This document shows positions 17,170 to 25,477 of a stretch of 64,000 bases of DNA, one piece after another. The position numbers were made by a program, and so were the translations under genes. The notes below the pieces were generated by a model. That model was not told where the DNA came from and did not search any database. It worked only from the letters and a program-made list of their open reading frames with translations. Source of the DNA: Desulfitobacterium_A sp035539115 (GTDB lineage: Bacteria; Bacillota; Desulfitobacteriia; Desulfitobacteriales; Desulfitobacteriaceae); contig NZ_DATLJA010000029.1 of assembly GCF_035539115.1 (NCBI RefSeq), forward strand, positions 1 to 64,000. The letters run 5' to 3'. The stretch's first letter is position 1; each line of letters opens with the position of its first letter.

Positions 17170-19374
17170 ATGATGGATAAAGCCTTGCAAACGTTACAGC
17201 ATTATTTCGGTTACTCCCAGTTTCGGTTAGGACAAAATGAAGTCATCGTAAGTTTGCTTTCAGGAAAGGATACCTTAGCAATTATGCCGACTGGCGCAGG
17301 GAAATCATTAGCCTATCAGATCCCTGCACTTTTATTTAAAGGGGTAACCCTCGTTATTTCTCCGCTTATTTCTTTAATGAAGGACCAAGTGGATGCGCTC
17401 CAGGAATATGGTGTCCCAGCCACATTTATTAATAGTTCGCTTTCTCCCCGTGAAACCTTATCCCGTATTGAACAGACAAAGCGCGGAGAATTTAAATTAC
17501 TCTATATCGCTCCCGAACGTTTGGAAACGGAAAGTTTCCTCGCCCTCCTTGAAACCATTGAGCTTTCTTTTATTGCTATTGATGAGGCCCATTGTGTTTC
17601 CCAATGGGGTCATGATTTCCGCCCAAGCTATCTCCGAATTGGGCAATTCCTACAACGACTTCAAGCACGCCCGTTAATTGGTGCCTTTACCGCTACGGCA
17701 ACTGAAGAAGTCAAAGAGGATATCCTTCGCCTGTTAAAACTTCAAGATCCTAAAGTTTTCGTTACAGGTTTTGATCGGCCCAACCTCACCTTCTCAACCC
17801 TCCGCGGGGAGAACCGCAGAGTTTACCTATTAGATTACGTTAAAACTCATTCCGATGAGTCAGGAATCATCTACGCTGCCACACGTAAAGAAGTCGATGC
17901 CCTGCAGACATTTCTGCGTGGGAAAGGTCTACCTGTCGGAAAATACCATGCTGGGATGAGTGATGTGGACCGTCAAAAAAACCAGGAAGATTTTCTCTAT
18001 GATAAAGCACCTATTATCGTGGCAACCAACGCTTTTGGTATGGGCATCGATAAATCGAATGTGCGTTATGTTATTCATTATAATATGCCGAAGACTATGG
18101 AAGCGTATTATCAGGAAGCCGGTAGGGCAGGGCGTGATGGCGAACCTGCCGAATGTATTCTTCTATTCTCCCCGCAAGATGTCGTACTGCAACGTCATAT
18201 GATCGAGCAAACAACATTACAGCCTGAACGCAGGGAAAATGAACTTAATAAGCTTCAGGAAATGATGGATTACTGTCATACCACGCGCTGCTTACGTAAA
18301 ACAATTCTTGTGTATTTCGGAGAAATGAATGTCCCTGAGGAATGTGGTCAATGCAGTAATTGCCTAGATGATCGGGAAACGGTGGATATCACGGTTGATG
18401 CGCAAAAGATTTTTTCCTGTATTATCCGGATGCGAGAACGATTTGGAATGAATCTTGTTGCTGAAGTTCTTAAAGGCTCACGCCAAAAAAAAGTCCTTGA
18501 ACTCCAATTTGACCGACTCTCAACATACGGAATTATGAGCGAGAGGTCTGTTCAGGAAATCAAAGATCGTATGAATTATTTGATGACAGAAAACTATTTG
18601 CGCTTATCGACCGGAGAGTATCCCATAGTTAAGCTCGAACCGAAAAGTATACCGGTTCTGAAAGGGGAAGAGAAGGTCTTTCAAAAGATGTCCCGTAAGA
18701 TTATAAAATCCAGTTCTGACCTCCAAACCTTGTTTGAACGACTTCGCCTCCTTCGACGTAACCTCGCTTCTCGGGAAAATCTGCCTCCTTATATGATCTT
18801 TGCTGATAGCACACTTCGGGAAATGGCTGAAACTCGCCCAACTGATCGTGCTGGTTTTATCCGCTTAGGTGGGGTAGGGGAAAAGAAACTTGAAAAATAT
18901 GGGGCGGAATTTATCGAGGAGATTCAAGCTTTTCTTATGGAAAAACAGGAGACACCTGATGACCTTAAGCAAGAAATGGCCATTAATCAACAGACTTTAA
19001 CCCCTTCAGAGCAAAAATCTCAAGAAGCAAAGGATCGGCAACCTGCTCGCGAATCAGATTTCGCTACAAATCCTTCCGCGAAAGTCCCAAGTCATCTTCA
19101 AACCCTTGAACTTTTTCAGGAGGGAAAAACGTTAGAGAAAATTGCCTCCTTACGGAATTTATCCTTACCTACAATTCAAGACCACCTTATCCGCTGCCAG
19201 GATGAAGGTGACGTCATTCCTTGGGAGAAGCTAATCCCGACTGGACAAGAAGAGCTCATTCTTACAGTTATTCAACAAGTTGGCAGGGAAAAATTACGTC
19301 CGATTAAGGACGCCCTACCTGAAGAAATCGATTGGTTGACGATTAAAGCCGTGCTCGCTAAGCACAAGCCATAA
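17170..19374 (+). CDS. recQ: ATP-dependent DNA helicase RecQ
   Basis: A 734-residue 3'-5' DNA helicase for recombinational repair. Motifs: GAGKS (Lys 45), DEAH 138-141 (IDEAHCVSQWGHDFRPSY), motif VI QEAGRAGRDG, a RecQ zinc site (Cys in TTRCLRK plus CGQCSNC), a winged-helix RQC region, an HRDC domain (about 515-590) and a C-terminal helix-turn-helix domain (HLQTLELFQEGKTLEKIASLRNLSLPTIQDHL). A charged linker of ~60 residues joins the last two. ATG 17170 follows AAGGAG by 9 nt; TTG 17161 lies too close to that site. It ends 2 bp from the convergent 19377 gene. Confidence 0.95.
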   Translation: MMDKALQTLQHYFGYSQFRLGQNEVIVSLLSGKDTLAIMPTGAGKSLAYQIPALLFKGVTLVISPLISLMKDQVDALQEYGVPATFINSSLSPRETLSRIEQTKRGEFKLLYIAPERLETESFLALLETIELSFIAIDEAHCVSQWGHDFRPSYLRIGQFLQRLQARPLIGAFTATATEEVKEDILRLLKLQDPKVFVTGFDRPNLTFSTLRGENRRVYLLDYVKTHSDESGIIYAATRKEVDALQTFLRGKGLPVGKYHAGMSDVDRQKNQEDFLYDKAPIIVATNAFGMGIDKSNVRYVIHYNMPKTMEAYYQEAGRAGRDGEPAECILLFSPQDVVLQRHMIEQTTLQPERRENELNKLQEMMDYCHTTRCLRKTILVYFGEMNVPEECGQCSNCLDDRETVDITVDAQKIFSCIIRMRERFGMNLVAEVLKGSRQKKVLELQFDRLSTYGIMSERSVQEIKDRMNYLMTENYLRLSTGEYPIVKLEPKSIPVLKGEEKVFQKMSRKIIKSSSDLQTLFERLRLLRRNLASRENLPPYMIFADSTLREMAETRPTDRAGFIRLGGVGEKKLEKYGAEFIEEIQAFLMEKQETPDDLKQEMAINQQTLTPSEQKSQEAKDRQPARESDFATNPSAKVPSHLQTLELFQEGKTLEKIASLRNLSLPTIQDHLIRCQDEGDVIPWEKLIPTGQEELILTVIQQVGREKLRPIKDALPEEIDWLTIKAVLAKHKP

Positions 19375-19376
19375 CA

Positions 19377-19949
19377 CTACACTTTTAAATGATAAGCCTT
19401 AAGGTAATTGAGAATTTTATCCTTTTCGCTCGTATGCGCATAGACTAAGGGGTGTTCCAGCCCGCCCTCTACTCCCGCCCATTTCATATAAAGTGCTTGT
19501 TGATAGGTTTGATTTAGGACAGGATCAGAGTAGGTTAGATGGATGACAATGTACTGGGGAGGAACCTTACCCTCTGCAGGTGAGATGTCTTTGGAAGCAA
19601 GCTGGATCATTAGGCGAGTCGTTGTTTCACGTGGAATATCGTTAATCAAGGCGTACTCATCCACATGAACAGGTTTAACATTTAAGCTTTGATCAAAAAC
19701 ATAGGTATTGCTCATTAAATTTGAAGCCGAATGTTTACCCACGTTGGTAAATTCAAATTCAAATGTTATTTCTTTTTGTATCTCAACGGTAGGAGATTCC
19801 TTCACACTGAAATAGGGACGGTCCGCTTGGCGCTGTGCCCGCCAGGAAGTAATCGTTATGTAGGCTGTAATCAAGGAAACGATCGCGAAAATCACAGTAG
19901 AATAAGTGACGAGAGTCGTCGACCAATCCCGTTCTTTCTTCGAAGCCAT
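19377..19949 (-). CDS. Single-pass membrane protein of unknown function
   Basis: A 190-residue protein with one membrane segment at about residues 12-34. A soluble domain follows that looks like an Ig-like beta sandwich (EITFEFEFTNVGKHSASNL). No family is recognised. GAGGGAGAAG lies just before the ATG. It is convergent with recQ, leaving only 2 bp between stop codons and no room for a separate terminator. Confidence 0.7.
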   Translation of the reverse strand: MASKKERDWSTTLVTYSTVIFAIVSLITAYITITSWRAQRQADRPYFSVKESPTVEIQKEITFEFEFTNVGKHSASNLMSNTYVFDQSLNVKPVHVDEYALINDIPRETTTRLMIQLASKDISPAEGKVPPQYIVIHLTYSDPVLNQTYQQALYMKWAGVEGGLEHPLVYAHTSEKDKILNYLKAYHLKV

Positions 19950-20313
19950 ACTTCTCCCTCATTCGCAATGTTTCTAATATGTTTATGAATTTTTAAGTCT
20001 AATCATTCCAATAGCAAACTTCGACGCACTTATCGCCAATTCTAACTTCCAAACGGGATCGACCATCCCAATGTCTTCGGTATAATTCCGCAAGCTTTAA
20101 AAAAAATTCCTATACACAAGGCTGGAGTAGACCTCAATGCAGGCCATACAAATCTTTAATTCACGAAAAGTTCACATTTAATTCATGAGATTATAAGCTT
20201 TTTAGCGTATGATAAGCTTAAGATAAAGCAAAGTAAAAGCTTATTAAAAGTCTATGAACCCATGAGGACAGCTCACAAGAGGAATATTGAACGAAATAGG
20301 AGGATTGATTCTT
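19950..20313. other. Intergenic region, AT-rich, no gene seen
   Basis: 364 bp between a divergent pair of genes. It must hold promoters for both sides. AT-rich direct echoes such as AATTCACGAAAAGTTCAC and TTAATTCATGAG near 20157-20190 could be operator half-sites, but I see no convincing -35/-10 pair and no coding potential. Confidence 0.4.
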
Positions 20314-20616
20314 ATGATTAGTAATTACGCCGGTAATTGGGGAGGGTATGGTGGAGGCTGCGGACTGGGTTACTTTAGCGGGTATGGTGGAGACTTCGGC
20401 AGGATGGGACTCTTAGGAATAGGAGTTCATGCTATCTTCTGGATTTTGGTTATTCTCCTTATTTTAGTCCTAGTCCATCGCTATAGAAAGCACAATTCTG
20501 GCTCTTTCCTAGGATTTAACCACAATGAGGCTCTAAACATATTGCGTGAAAAATACGCGCGTGGAGAGATTGATACCGAAGAGTATGAACAAAGACGCGA
20601 TACGCTCTTAAAATAA
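20314..20616 (+). CDS. Small SHOCT-domain membrane protein
   Basis: A 100-residue protein with a Gly/Tyr-rich N terminus (GGYGGGCGLGYFSGYGG). One membrane segment follows (about 40-60), then a C-terminal SHOCT motif (NILREKYARGEIDTEEYEQRRDTL), a short oligomerisation element. TAGGAGG lies about 10 nt before ATG 20314. Earlier in-frame TTG codons at 20287 and 20305 are less likely. Function unknown; such proteins are common in Firmicute genomes. Confidence 0.8.
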   Translation: MISNYAGNWGGYGGGCGLGYFSGYGGDFGRMGLLGIGVHAIFWILVILLILVLVHRYRKHNSGSFLGFNHNEALNILREKYARGEIDTEEYEQRRDTLLK

Positions 20617-20623
20617 GTCCAAT

Positions 20624-20674
20624 AAAACCTGCTTTTGGTTGAGAATTGAGCTCTTCCTAAAGCAGGTTTTCTTT
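20624..20674 (+). terminator. Intrinsic terminator after the SHOCT gene
   Basis: AAACCTGCTTT (about 20625-20635) pairs with AAAGCAGGTTT (20659-20669), followed by TTCTTTAT. Copy B of the dispersed repeat begins within a few bases. Confidence 0.85.
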
Positions 20675-20676
20675 AT

Positions 20677-20769
20677 ACTAACAGAAAGTATAAGTTTTGG
20701 GCAGATAGCATAAGTGCAACTAAGGCTTCCGCCTACGCTAGAGGCTTGGCGCAAGCCAAGTTTTCTTTA
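20677..20769 (+). repeat. 93-bp dispersed repeat, copy B
   Basis: It has one mismatch to copy A at 13336-13428. Like copy A it lies directly behind an intrinsic terminator and ends in the CTTGGC-GCAA-GCCAAG-TTTTCTTTA hairpin. It fills the gap between the SHOCT gene and the convergent gene at 20777. Confidence 0.85.
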
Positions 20770-20776
20770 TCATCTA

Positions 20777-21196
20777 TCATCGGCCTATACACACCGTCCC
20801 AAAATACTTGACACATAATCGACAATTCCAGTCTGAACCCATTTTTGACCGAGCACAGGTATATCCCTCTGGCTGAACACTGAAAAGCGGCCAATCATCA
20901 GTACGTCCGTGCAAAAGGGCAATATAATGTTTCTGCTGTACCGGATCATGGAGGATAAAATCATACGGAATTTCTTCTGTTCTCTCGATCCAGCCGATCA
21001 CTTCATATTCCGCAGACAAGGAATTCAGATTACAGTCGTTCAGAGTCAAAATTTGCATGCAATGACCATGATTAATGATCATGGATTTATCCTGCTCAGA
21101 ATTCCGAGCCAACTCATTCTCCTGGACTTCTCCTAGATAACGAATTTCTTGCAATTTATCAATATAGTCTTTATTGATAATGGGATGCTTTAGCAT
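20777..21196 (-). CDS. Hypothetical protein with C-terminal cysteine cluster
   Basis: A 139-residue soluble protein of no family I recognise. Cysteines cluster at the C-terminal end (C in GYTCARS, then DWNCRLCVKYFGTVC), which could bind a metal or FeS cluster. GAAGGA lies 6 nt before ATG 21196, so the longer TTG start at 21223 is rejected. It runs toward the dispersed repeat copy B, with no evident own terminator. Confidence 0.65.
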   Translation of the reverse strand: MLKHPIINKDYIDKLQEIRYLGEVQENELARNSEQDKSMIINHGHCMQILTLNDCNLNSLSAEYEVIGWIERTEEIPYDFILHDPVQQKHYIALLHGRTDDWPLFSVQPEGYTCARSKMGSDWNCRLCVKYFGTVCIGR

Positions 21197-21342
21197 GAAT
21201 ATCCTTCTCTCAGTCAATATCAATTTTAAACTTAAGAGAATCTAAACGTTTCTTAACCAAATCTCCACCTCATTTTCAGAGTAGATTCAGTTTCGATTTT
21301 TATAATTTGAACAGGTAATTCAAAAAGAAAAGAGGGATCGAA

Positions 21343-22599
21343 TTGTCTGACACGTCCAAATCCAATCGTTTAGTGTTTGTTGATCAGTACCGCGGATTGA
21401 TCATGGTATTGATGGCCCTTGACCACGCGCTATTTTTTTGGAGCAACGGGGGACGGATCAGCAATGAAGGATTACCTTTGATTATTAATGGAGTTTGGCA
21501 ATTCAATCAACCCGACCAGTTTAGTGCTTTAGGTTATCTTGTTATGCTTCTTTCCAGTCTGGCCGCGCCCGGATTTTTATTTTTATCAGGCTATGTTCTT
21601 TCGCGCTCTCTCAAACACCGACGTGAGAAGGGAATGACCCCGGGAGAAATTACCCGCCACCTGTTCCAGAGGGGACTGATTTTAATCGTCCTCCAAATCT
21701 TGGTCATATCTCCAGCCTTTAATCTTCCCACAATGATCGAAGCAAAATCTTTATCGTTCTTTTCCGTCGGCACCTTTTTCTCCTTTAGCGTGCTCTCAAC
21801 CATTGGCACAGGATTTATTTTTCTAGCGCTTATGCAGCGGTTTTCTCCCTGGGTTGGCTTTCTCACGGCTCTGATTCTCTATGCTGGAGAGCAAGTTTTC
21901 CTCCCAACCCTGACCCAACTTTTCCCCACGTTAACTCTGACAGGCAAGGCTTTGATAAGCTATTTGCTTTTGCCGATTCCATTCAAATCCTCATATTTTC
22001 TCAATCAAAATTTTCCGGTAATACCCTGGCTTGTTCCAATCAGCTTAGGGTGGTTGTTCGGACAAACCTTTAAGTCAGCCAAGGGCGTTATTGATGAAGG
22101 AAAGCGTTTCCTCACGTTTGGAGTCGGTTTACTCGTCGCCTTTTTCGCACTCCGTCTGAATCATCTTGGGGATTATCTACCCTATAACGGCTCATTCTCA
22201 AGCCTCTTTATTCTCTCCAAATACCCGCCAAGTCTGGATTATTTTCTCTTCTATACCGGAATCATGTTTTTGCTTTTTTACACTTTTATTCATCTAAAAA
22301 GGGTCCCCAAATTTTTGCTGATCCTTGAGGACTTCGGTCAAGTCCCCCTCTTTTTCTACTCGCTTCATTTGTGGGTTTATGCGTTGATTCCACTCCTTCT
22401 GAATAAATTCAATGTCCTCTCCTTAGAACTAGGGATGATCATCTGGATTTTAGGGCTAAGTATACTTTATCCACTCTCCAAAGGGTATCTCAATTCTCGA
22501 ACGGGAGCCAAACGACTCCAAGTCCCTGTTCATACCCATTCGACAATAAATAATAATACTATAGAAATACTACCAAAGAGAGTAATGAGGAATTTCTAA
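21343..22599 (+). CDS. HGSNAT/DUF1624-like membrane acyltransferase
   Basis: A 418-residue protein with about ten to eleven membrane segments. Its N terminus, FVDQYRGLIMVLMALDHALFFW, matches the heparan-alpha-glucosaminide N-acetyltransferase-like catalytic domain (D-x-x-RG-x-x-x-x-LM-x-x-DH), in which the His is implicated in acyl transfer across the membrane. It probably acetylates a cell-envelope sugar; the substrate is unknown. It starts at TTG 21343 behind AGAGGGA. Its stop overlaps the start of the next gene by 1 nt, so the two are coupled. Confidence 0.8.
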   Translation: MSDTSKSNRLVFVDQYRGLIMVLMALDHALFFWSNGGRISNEGLPLIINGVWQFNQPDQFSALGYLVMLLSSLAAPGFLFLSGYVLSRSLKHRREKGMTPGEITRHLFQRGLILIVLQILVISPAFNLPTMIEAKSLSFFSVGTFFSFSVLSTIGTGFIFLALMQRFSPWVGFLTALILYAGEQVFLPTLTQLFPTLTLTGKALISYLLLPIPFKSSYFLNQNFPVIPWLVPISLGWLFGQTFKSAKGVIDEGKRFLTFGVGLLVAFFALRLNHLGDYLPYNGSFSSLFILSKYPPSLDYFLFYTGIMFLLFYTFIHLKRVPKFLLILEDFGQVPLFFYSLHLWVYALIPLLLNKFNVLSLELGMIIWILGLSILYPLSKGYLNSRTGAKRLQVPVHTHSTINNNTIEILPKRVMRNF

Positions 22600-23519
22600 T
22601 GAGCACAATCTACACTTTAAAATTGAAACATCCGACCCTCTTTATTTGGGTGTCTGACCATGTTTACACCTTAATCGCAATTGGAATATTTATTTGCCTG
22701 CTCTATGACCCGAACCGCACCGAAGATGGGGCGTATTTACTTCTCGCAGCCACTTTCTGGGGCTTGGACAAAGACCGGCAAAGGACGTCTTGGAAACGCT
22801 TTCTACCCCTGGGAATTCCGCTTCTTCTTTTTCCAATTCTCCTTTGGCGCTATTTCCCGCCCCTTTGGAACCAAGTGGTCTACTGGCAACTAGGACTCAA
22901 ACCCCATCTCTTCGACTGGAACGCCCTCTTTCAATCCATTCCAGGAAATGATGGCAGTCTATTTCGGGTCATAAAGACCCCTTGGTTAACCGCTTATTTT
23001 CAATGGATCTATGCCAATGGCTTTACCTTACCCGTTCTTATTCCCGTCCTTCGTTCATTTTTTGCCAAAGACTGGATTAAAATGTTGCACTATGAACTCT
23101 CCGCGCACGTTCTTCAGTTTCTTCTCATTTTTCCGTTCTATTTAACGATCAAAGTCAATGAAGTTTGGTGGGTCTTAGGCATCCCAGATGGCATGAACCG
23201 AAACTTATCAGCCTCTGATGCAGCTGTCGTCGTCATGAATTGCTTTCCCTCGATGCATACCTCGGTGGCCTTTGCGATGCTGCTTCTGGCTTGGCGCGAA
23301 AAAGACCGCCTTTTCCGGATCATATGGACAGTTTTTGGCTTCTCCGTGATTTACTCGACAATGTATTTGGGAATTCACTGGGTGATTGATGTGCTCGGCG
23401 GTTTGCTTTTAGGTTATGTCGGCGTCAAACTCGGGGATTGGGTAGTTCATCGGGTCGAAGCAAGGATTGATTACTTTCCACAACAACAAAAACAAGCAAC
23501 TTCCGATTCTAGGCAATAA
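22599..23519 (+). CDS. PAP2-superfamily membrane phosphatase/phosphotransferase
   Basis: A 306-residue membrane protein with several hydrophobic segments. The active-site motifs of the PAP2 group are visible: FPSMHTS near residue 215 and GIHWVIDVLGG near 257. The layout resembles the Aur1/inositol-phosphotransferase branch, so lipid phosphate transfer or dephosphorylation at the outer face is likely. Start ATG 22599 overlaps the upstream stop (TAATG). Its last 11 bp overlap the 3' end of the convergent aminopeptidase gene. Confidence 0.82.
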   Translation: MSTIYTLKLKHPTLFIWVSDHVYTLIAIGIFICLLYDPNRTEDGAYLLLAATFWGLDKDRQRTSWKRFLPLGIPLLLFPILLWRYFPPLWNQVVYWQLGLKPHLFDWNALFQSIPGNDGSLFRVIKTPWLTAYFQWIYANGFTLPVLIPVLRSFFAKDWIKMLHYELSAHVLQFLLIFPFYLTIKVNEVWWVLGIPDGMNRNLSASDAAVVVMNCFPSMHTSVAFAMLLLAWREKDRLFRIIWTVFGFSVIYSTMYLGIHWVIDVLGGLLLGYVGVKLGDWVVHRVEARIDYFPQQQKQATSDSRQ

Positions 23520-24741
23520 CAAAGTTGCCCTTTTCGAAAATACTAATTTCTCGTCCGTCTTTGGTCACACCTGTAATCTCTAAATCAGCAGTTCCAATCA
23601 TAAAATCTTCATGGAGCAAGGAATCATTGACTCCCTCTTTTTCAAGTTCTTCACTGCATAAGGCGTCTCCGCCTTTAAGGCAGACTGGGTACGCCTTGCC
23701 AATTGCCAAATGACAGGATGCATTTTCATCGAAGAGGGTATTATAAAACATGATTTTCGAGTTTGAGATCGGGGAATCGTAGGGAACGAGCGCAACTTCG
23801 CCTAAATAATGAGAGCCTTCGTCCGTTTCAATTAGACTTTTTAAAGACTCATAGCCCTTTTCCGCGCTATAATCAATGATGCGGCCCTCTTTAAAGGTTA
23901 ACGAAAAATCTTCAATTAAGCTACCGTTATAATTTAAGGGCATAGAGCTAACCGCTTTGCCAACAACACCCGTCTTTTTCGGCAAAGTAAAAACCTCTTC
24001 AGTCGGCATATTAGCAACGAACTCTATCCCGTCTGGCGTAAACTCTGATCCTCCAAGCCAAAGATGACCATCGGGTAGCTCAATTGTTAAATCAGTCCCT
24101 AGGGAATTCTGATAATGCAGGGATTTTAAGCCCTGAGCATTCAAATAATCCATCCGTTGCTTCAAGTTTATTTTATGAATTTTCCAGGCTTCAATCGGGT
24201 CTGCTTGATCCACTCGAACAGTTTTTAAGATGGCTTTCCACAGCTCTTCGATGCCCTCAACTTCGGTCAACTGCGGGAAAACCTTCTTAGCCCAGGAAGC
24301 GGTTGGAATTGAAATGATACACCAGACATTTCGATTGCTCATCAATTGCTCGCGATATTCTTTCATACCTGTACTACTGGCCTTCTGAGCTTTCATCATG
24401 CGTACTGGGTCGACATCTTTCATCAATTCCGGATCATTGGCAGCAATACTTAAGATTGCTGCACCTCTCCGGAGATAGCTCATATACATGTCTTTCTGCC
24501 AGTCCGGGAACTCGTCGAATACTTCCTCGGCAGCATACGTAAAACGAATTTTGGCGAAAAGTTCATCGTTCCAGACGATTTTCACATCCCGTGCACCTTC
24601 TCGCAAAGCCACCTCAGCGATGAGACGAGTGATCGGTGCACATTCGATCGGAGAATTGATCAATAGCGTTTGGTTCTTCCTCAGATTAAGTCCAGTCTTT
24701 AGAATTAAACGGGCATATTTTTCAAGGCTGTCCTGATTCAT
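23509..24741 (-). CDS. M29-family aminopeptidase
   Basis: A 410-residue protein matching the thermophilic metallo-aminopeptidase family M29 (AmpS/PepS/aminopeptidase T). Recognisable parts are the N-terminal domain (YARLILKTGLNLRKNQTLLINSP) and the metal-binding C-terminal part (FVANMPTEEVFT, HYLGEVALVPYDSPIS, LFDENASCHLAIGKAYP, HEDFMIGT). It releases N-terminal residues from peptides in the cytoplasm using a dinuclear metal site. AAGGAG lies 8 nt before the ATG. Tail-to-tail overlap of 11 bp with the PAP2 gene. Confidence 0.9.
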   Translation of the reverse strand: MNQDSLEKYARLILKTGLNLRKNQTLLINSPIECAPITRLIAEVALREGARDVKIVWNDELFAKIRFTYAAEEVFDEFPDWQKDMYMSYLRRGAAILSIAANDPELMKDVDPVRMMKAQKASSTGMKEYREQLMSNRNVWCIISIPTASWAKKVFPQLTEVEGIEELWKAILKTVRVDQADPIEAWKIHKINLKQRMDYLNAQGLKSLHYQNSLGTDLTIELPDGHLWLGGSEFTPDGIEFVANMPTEEVFTLPKKTGVVGKAVSSMPLNYNGSLIEDFSLTFKEGRIIDYSAEKGYESLKSLIETDEGSHYLGEVALVPYDSPISNSKIMFYNTLFDENASCHLAIGKAYPVCLKGGDALCSEELEKEGVNDSLLHEDFMIGTADLEITGVTKDGREISIFEKGNFVIA

Positions 24742-24952
24742 ATGTAAAACTCCTTCTTCTTAAATATTCCAAGTAAATTTAGTATATCACTAATTTACCC
24801 TACACAAGACTAGCTAAACTTCTTGAAGAATTCTTCCTTTTGAGAAGGATTTTTCATCTAGATCTCGAAGTTATTCTTAGAATTACTTCGAATTATCCAA
24901 AGTTTTAGACGATTCTGACTTGCCTATGCAGAGGTTATTATAGAGGAGATGG

Positions 24953-25477
24953 ATGAATATGTTAAATTCCAAAGAAGATTTAAACCGTGAACAAGCTTTA
25001 ATGCTCCTCGAAAGTTTTGCCAAACGTTGGATTGCTCACGATGGGTTGTGGTTCCAATCGATTGAAAAAGAACGAGGAATGGATGAGGCGATCCACCATG
25101 ATGTCGAGGCCTGGCGCAAATTTACCGTTGTTGAAGCGAAAAGGATTAAAGAATTTCTCCAACTTCCAGACAATGGTGGATTAGATGCTTTGGAACGAGC
25201 CCTCAATTTTAGATTGTATGCCTTCGTGAATCAACAAAAAATTGAACGTCCAAATTCGCAGACCTTAAATTTCTATATGACTGCTTGCCGAGTCCAGTCT
25301 GCTCGTCAGCGACAACAATTGAACGATTTTCCGTGCAAAAACGTGGGTGAAGTCGAATATAGCTTGTTCGCTTCCACAATTGATTCTCGGATTACAACGC
25401 GCTGCCTGACCTGTCCACCTGATGCTCATCCTTCAGAATTCTTTTGCGGTTGGGAATTCACCCTCGAGCAGATATAA
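24953..25477 (+). CDS. DUF6125-like cytosolic protein coupled to the sigma-54 activator
   Basis: A 174-residue soluble protein with a helical N-terminal half and conserved-looking cysteines in the C-terminal half (ACRVQSARQRQQL, DFPCKN, TRCLTCPPDAHP, FFCGWEF). It resembles proteins annotated DUF6125, whose function is not established; the assignment is from memory of the pattern. GAGGAG precedes ATG 24953. The stop overlaps the activator's start as TAATG, so the two proteins are made in step and may act together, for example as a ligand- or redox-sensing partner (inference). Confidence 0.65.
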   Translation: MNMLNSKEDLNREQALMLLESFAKRWIAHDGLWFQSIEKERGMDEAIHHDVEAWRKFTVVEAKRIKEFLQLPDNGGLDALERALNFRLYAFVNQQKIERPNSQTLNFYMTACRVQSARQRQQLNDFPCKNVGEVEYSLFASTIDSRITTRCLTCPPDAHPSEFFCGWEFTLEQI

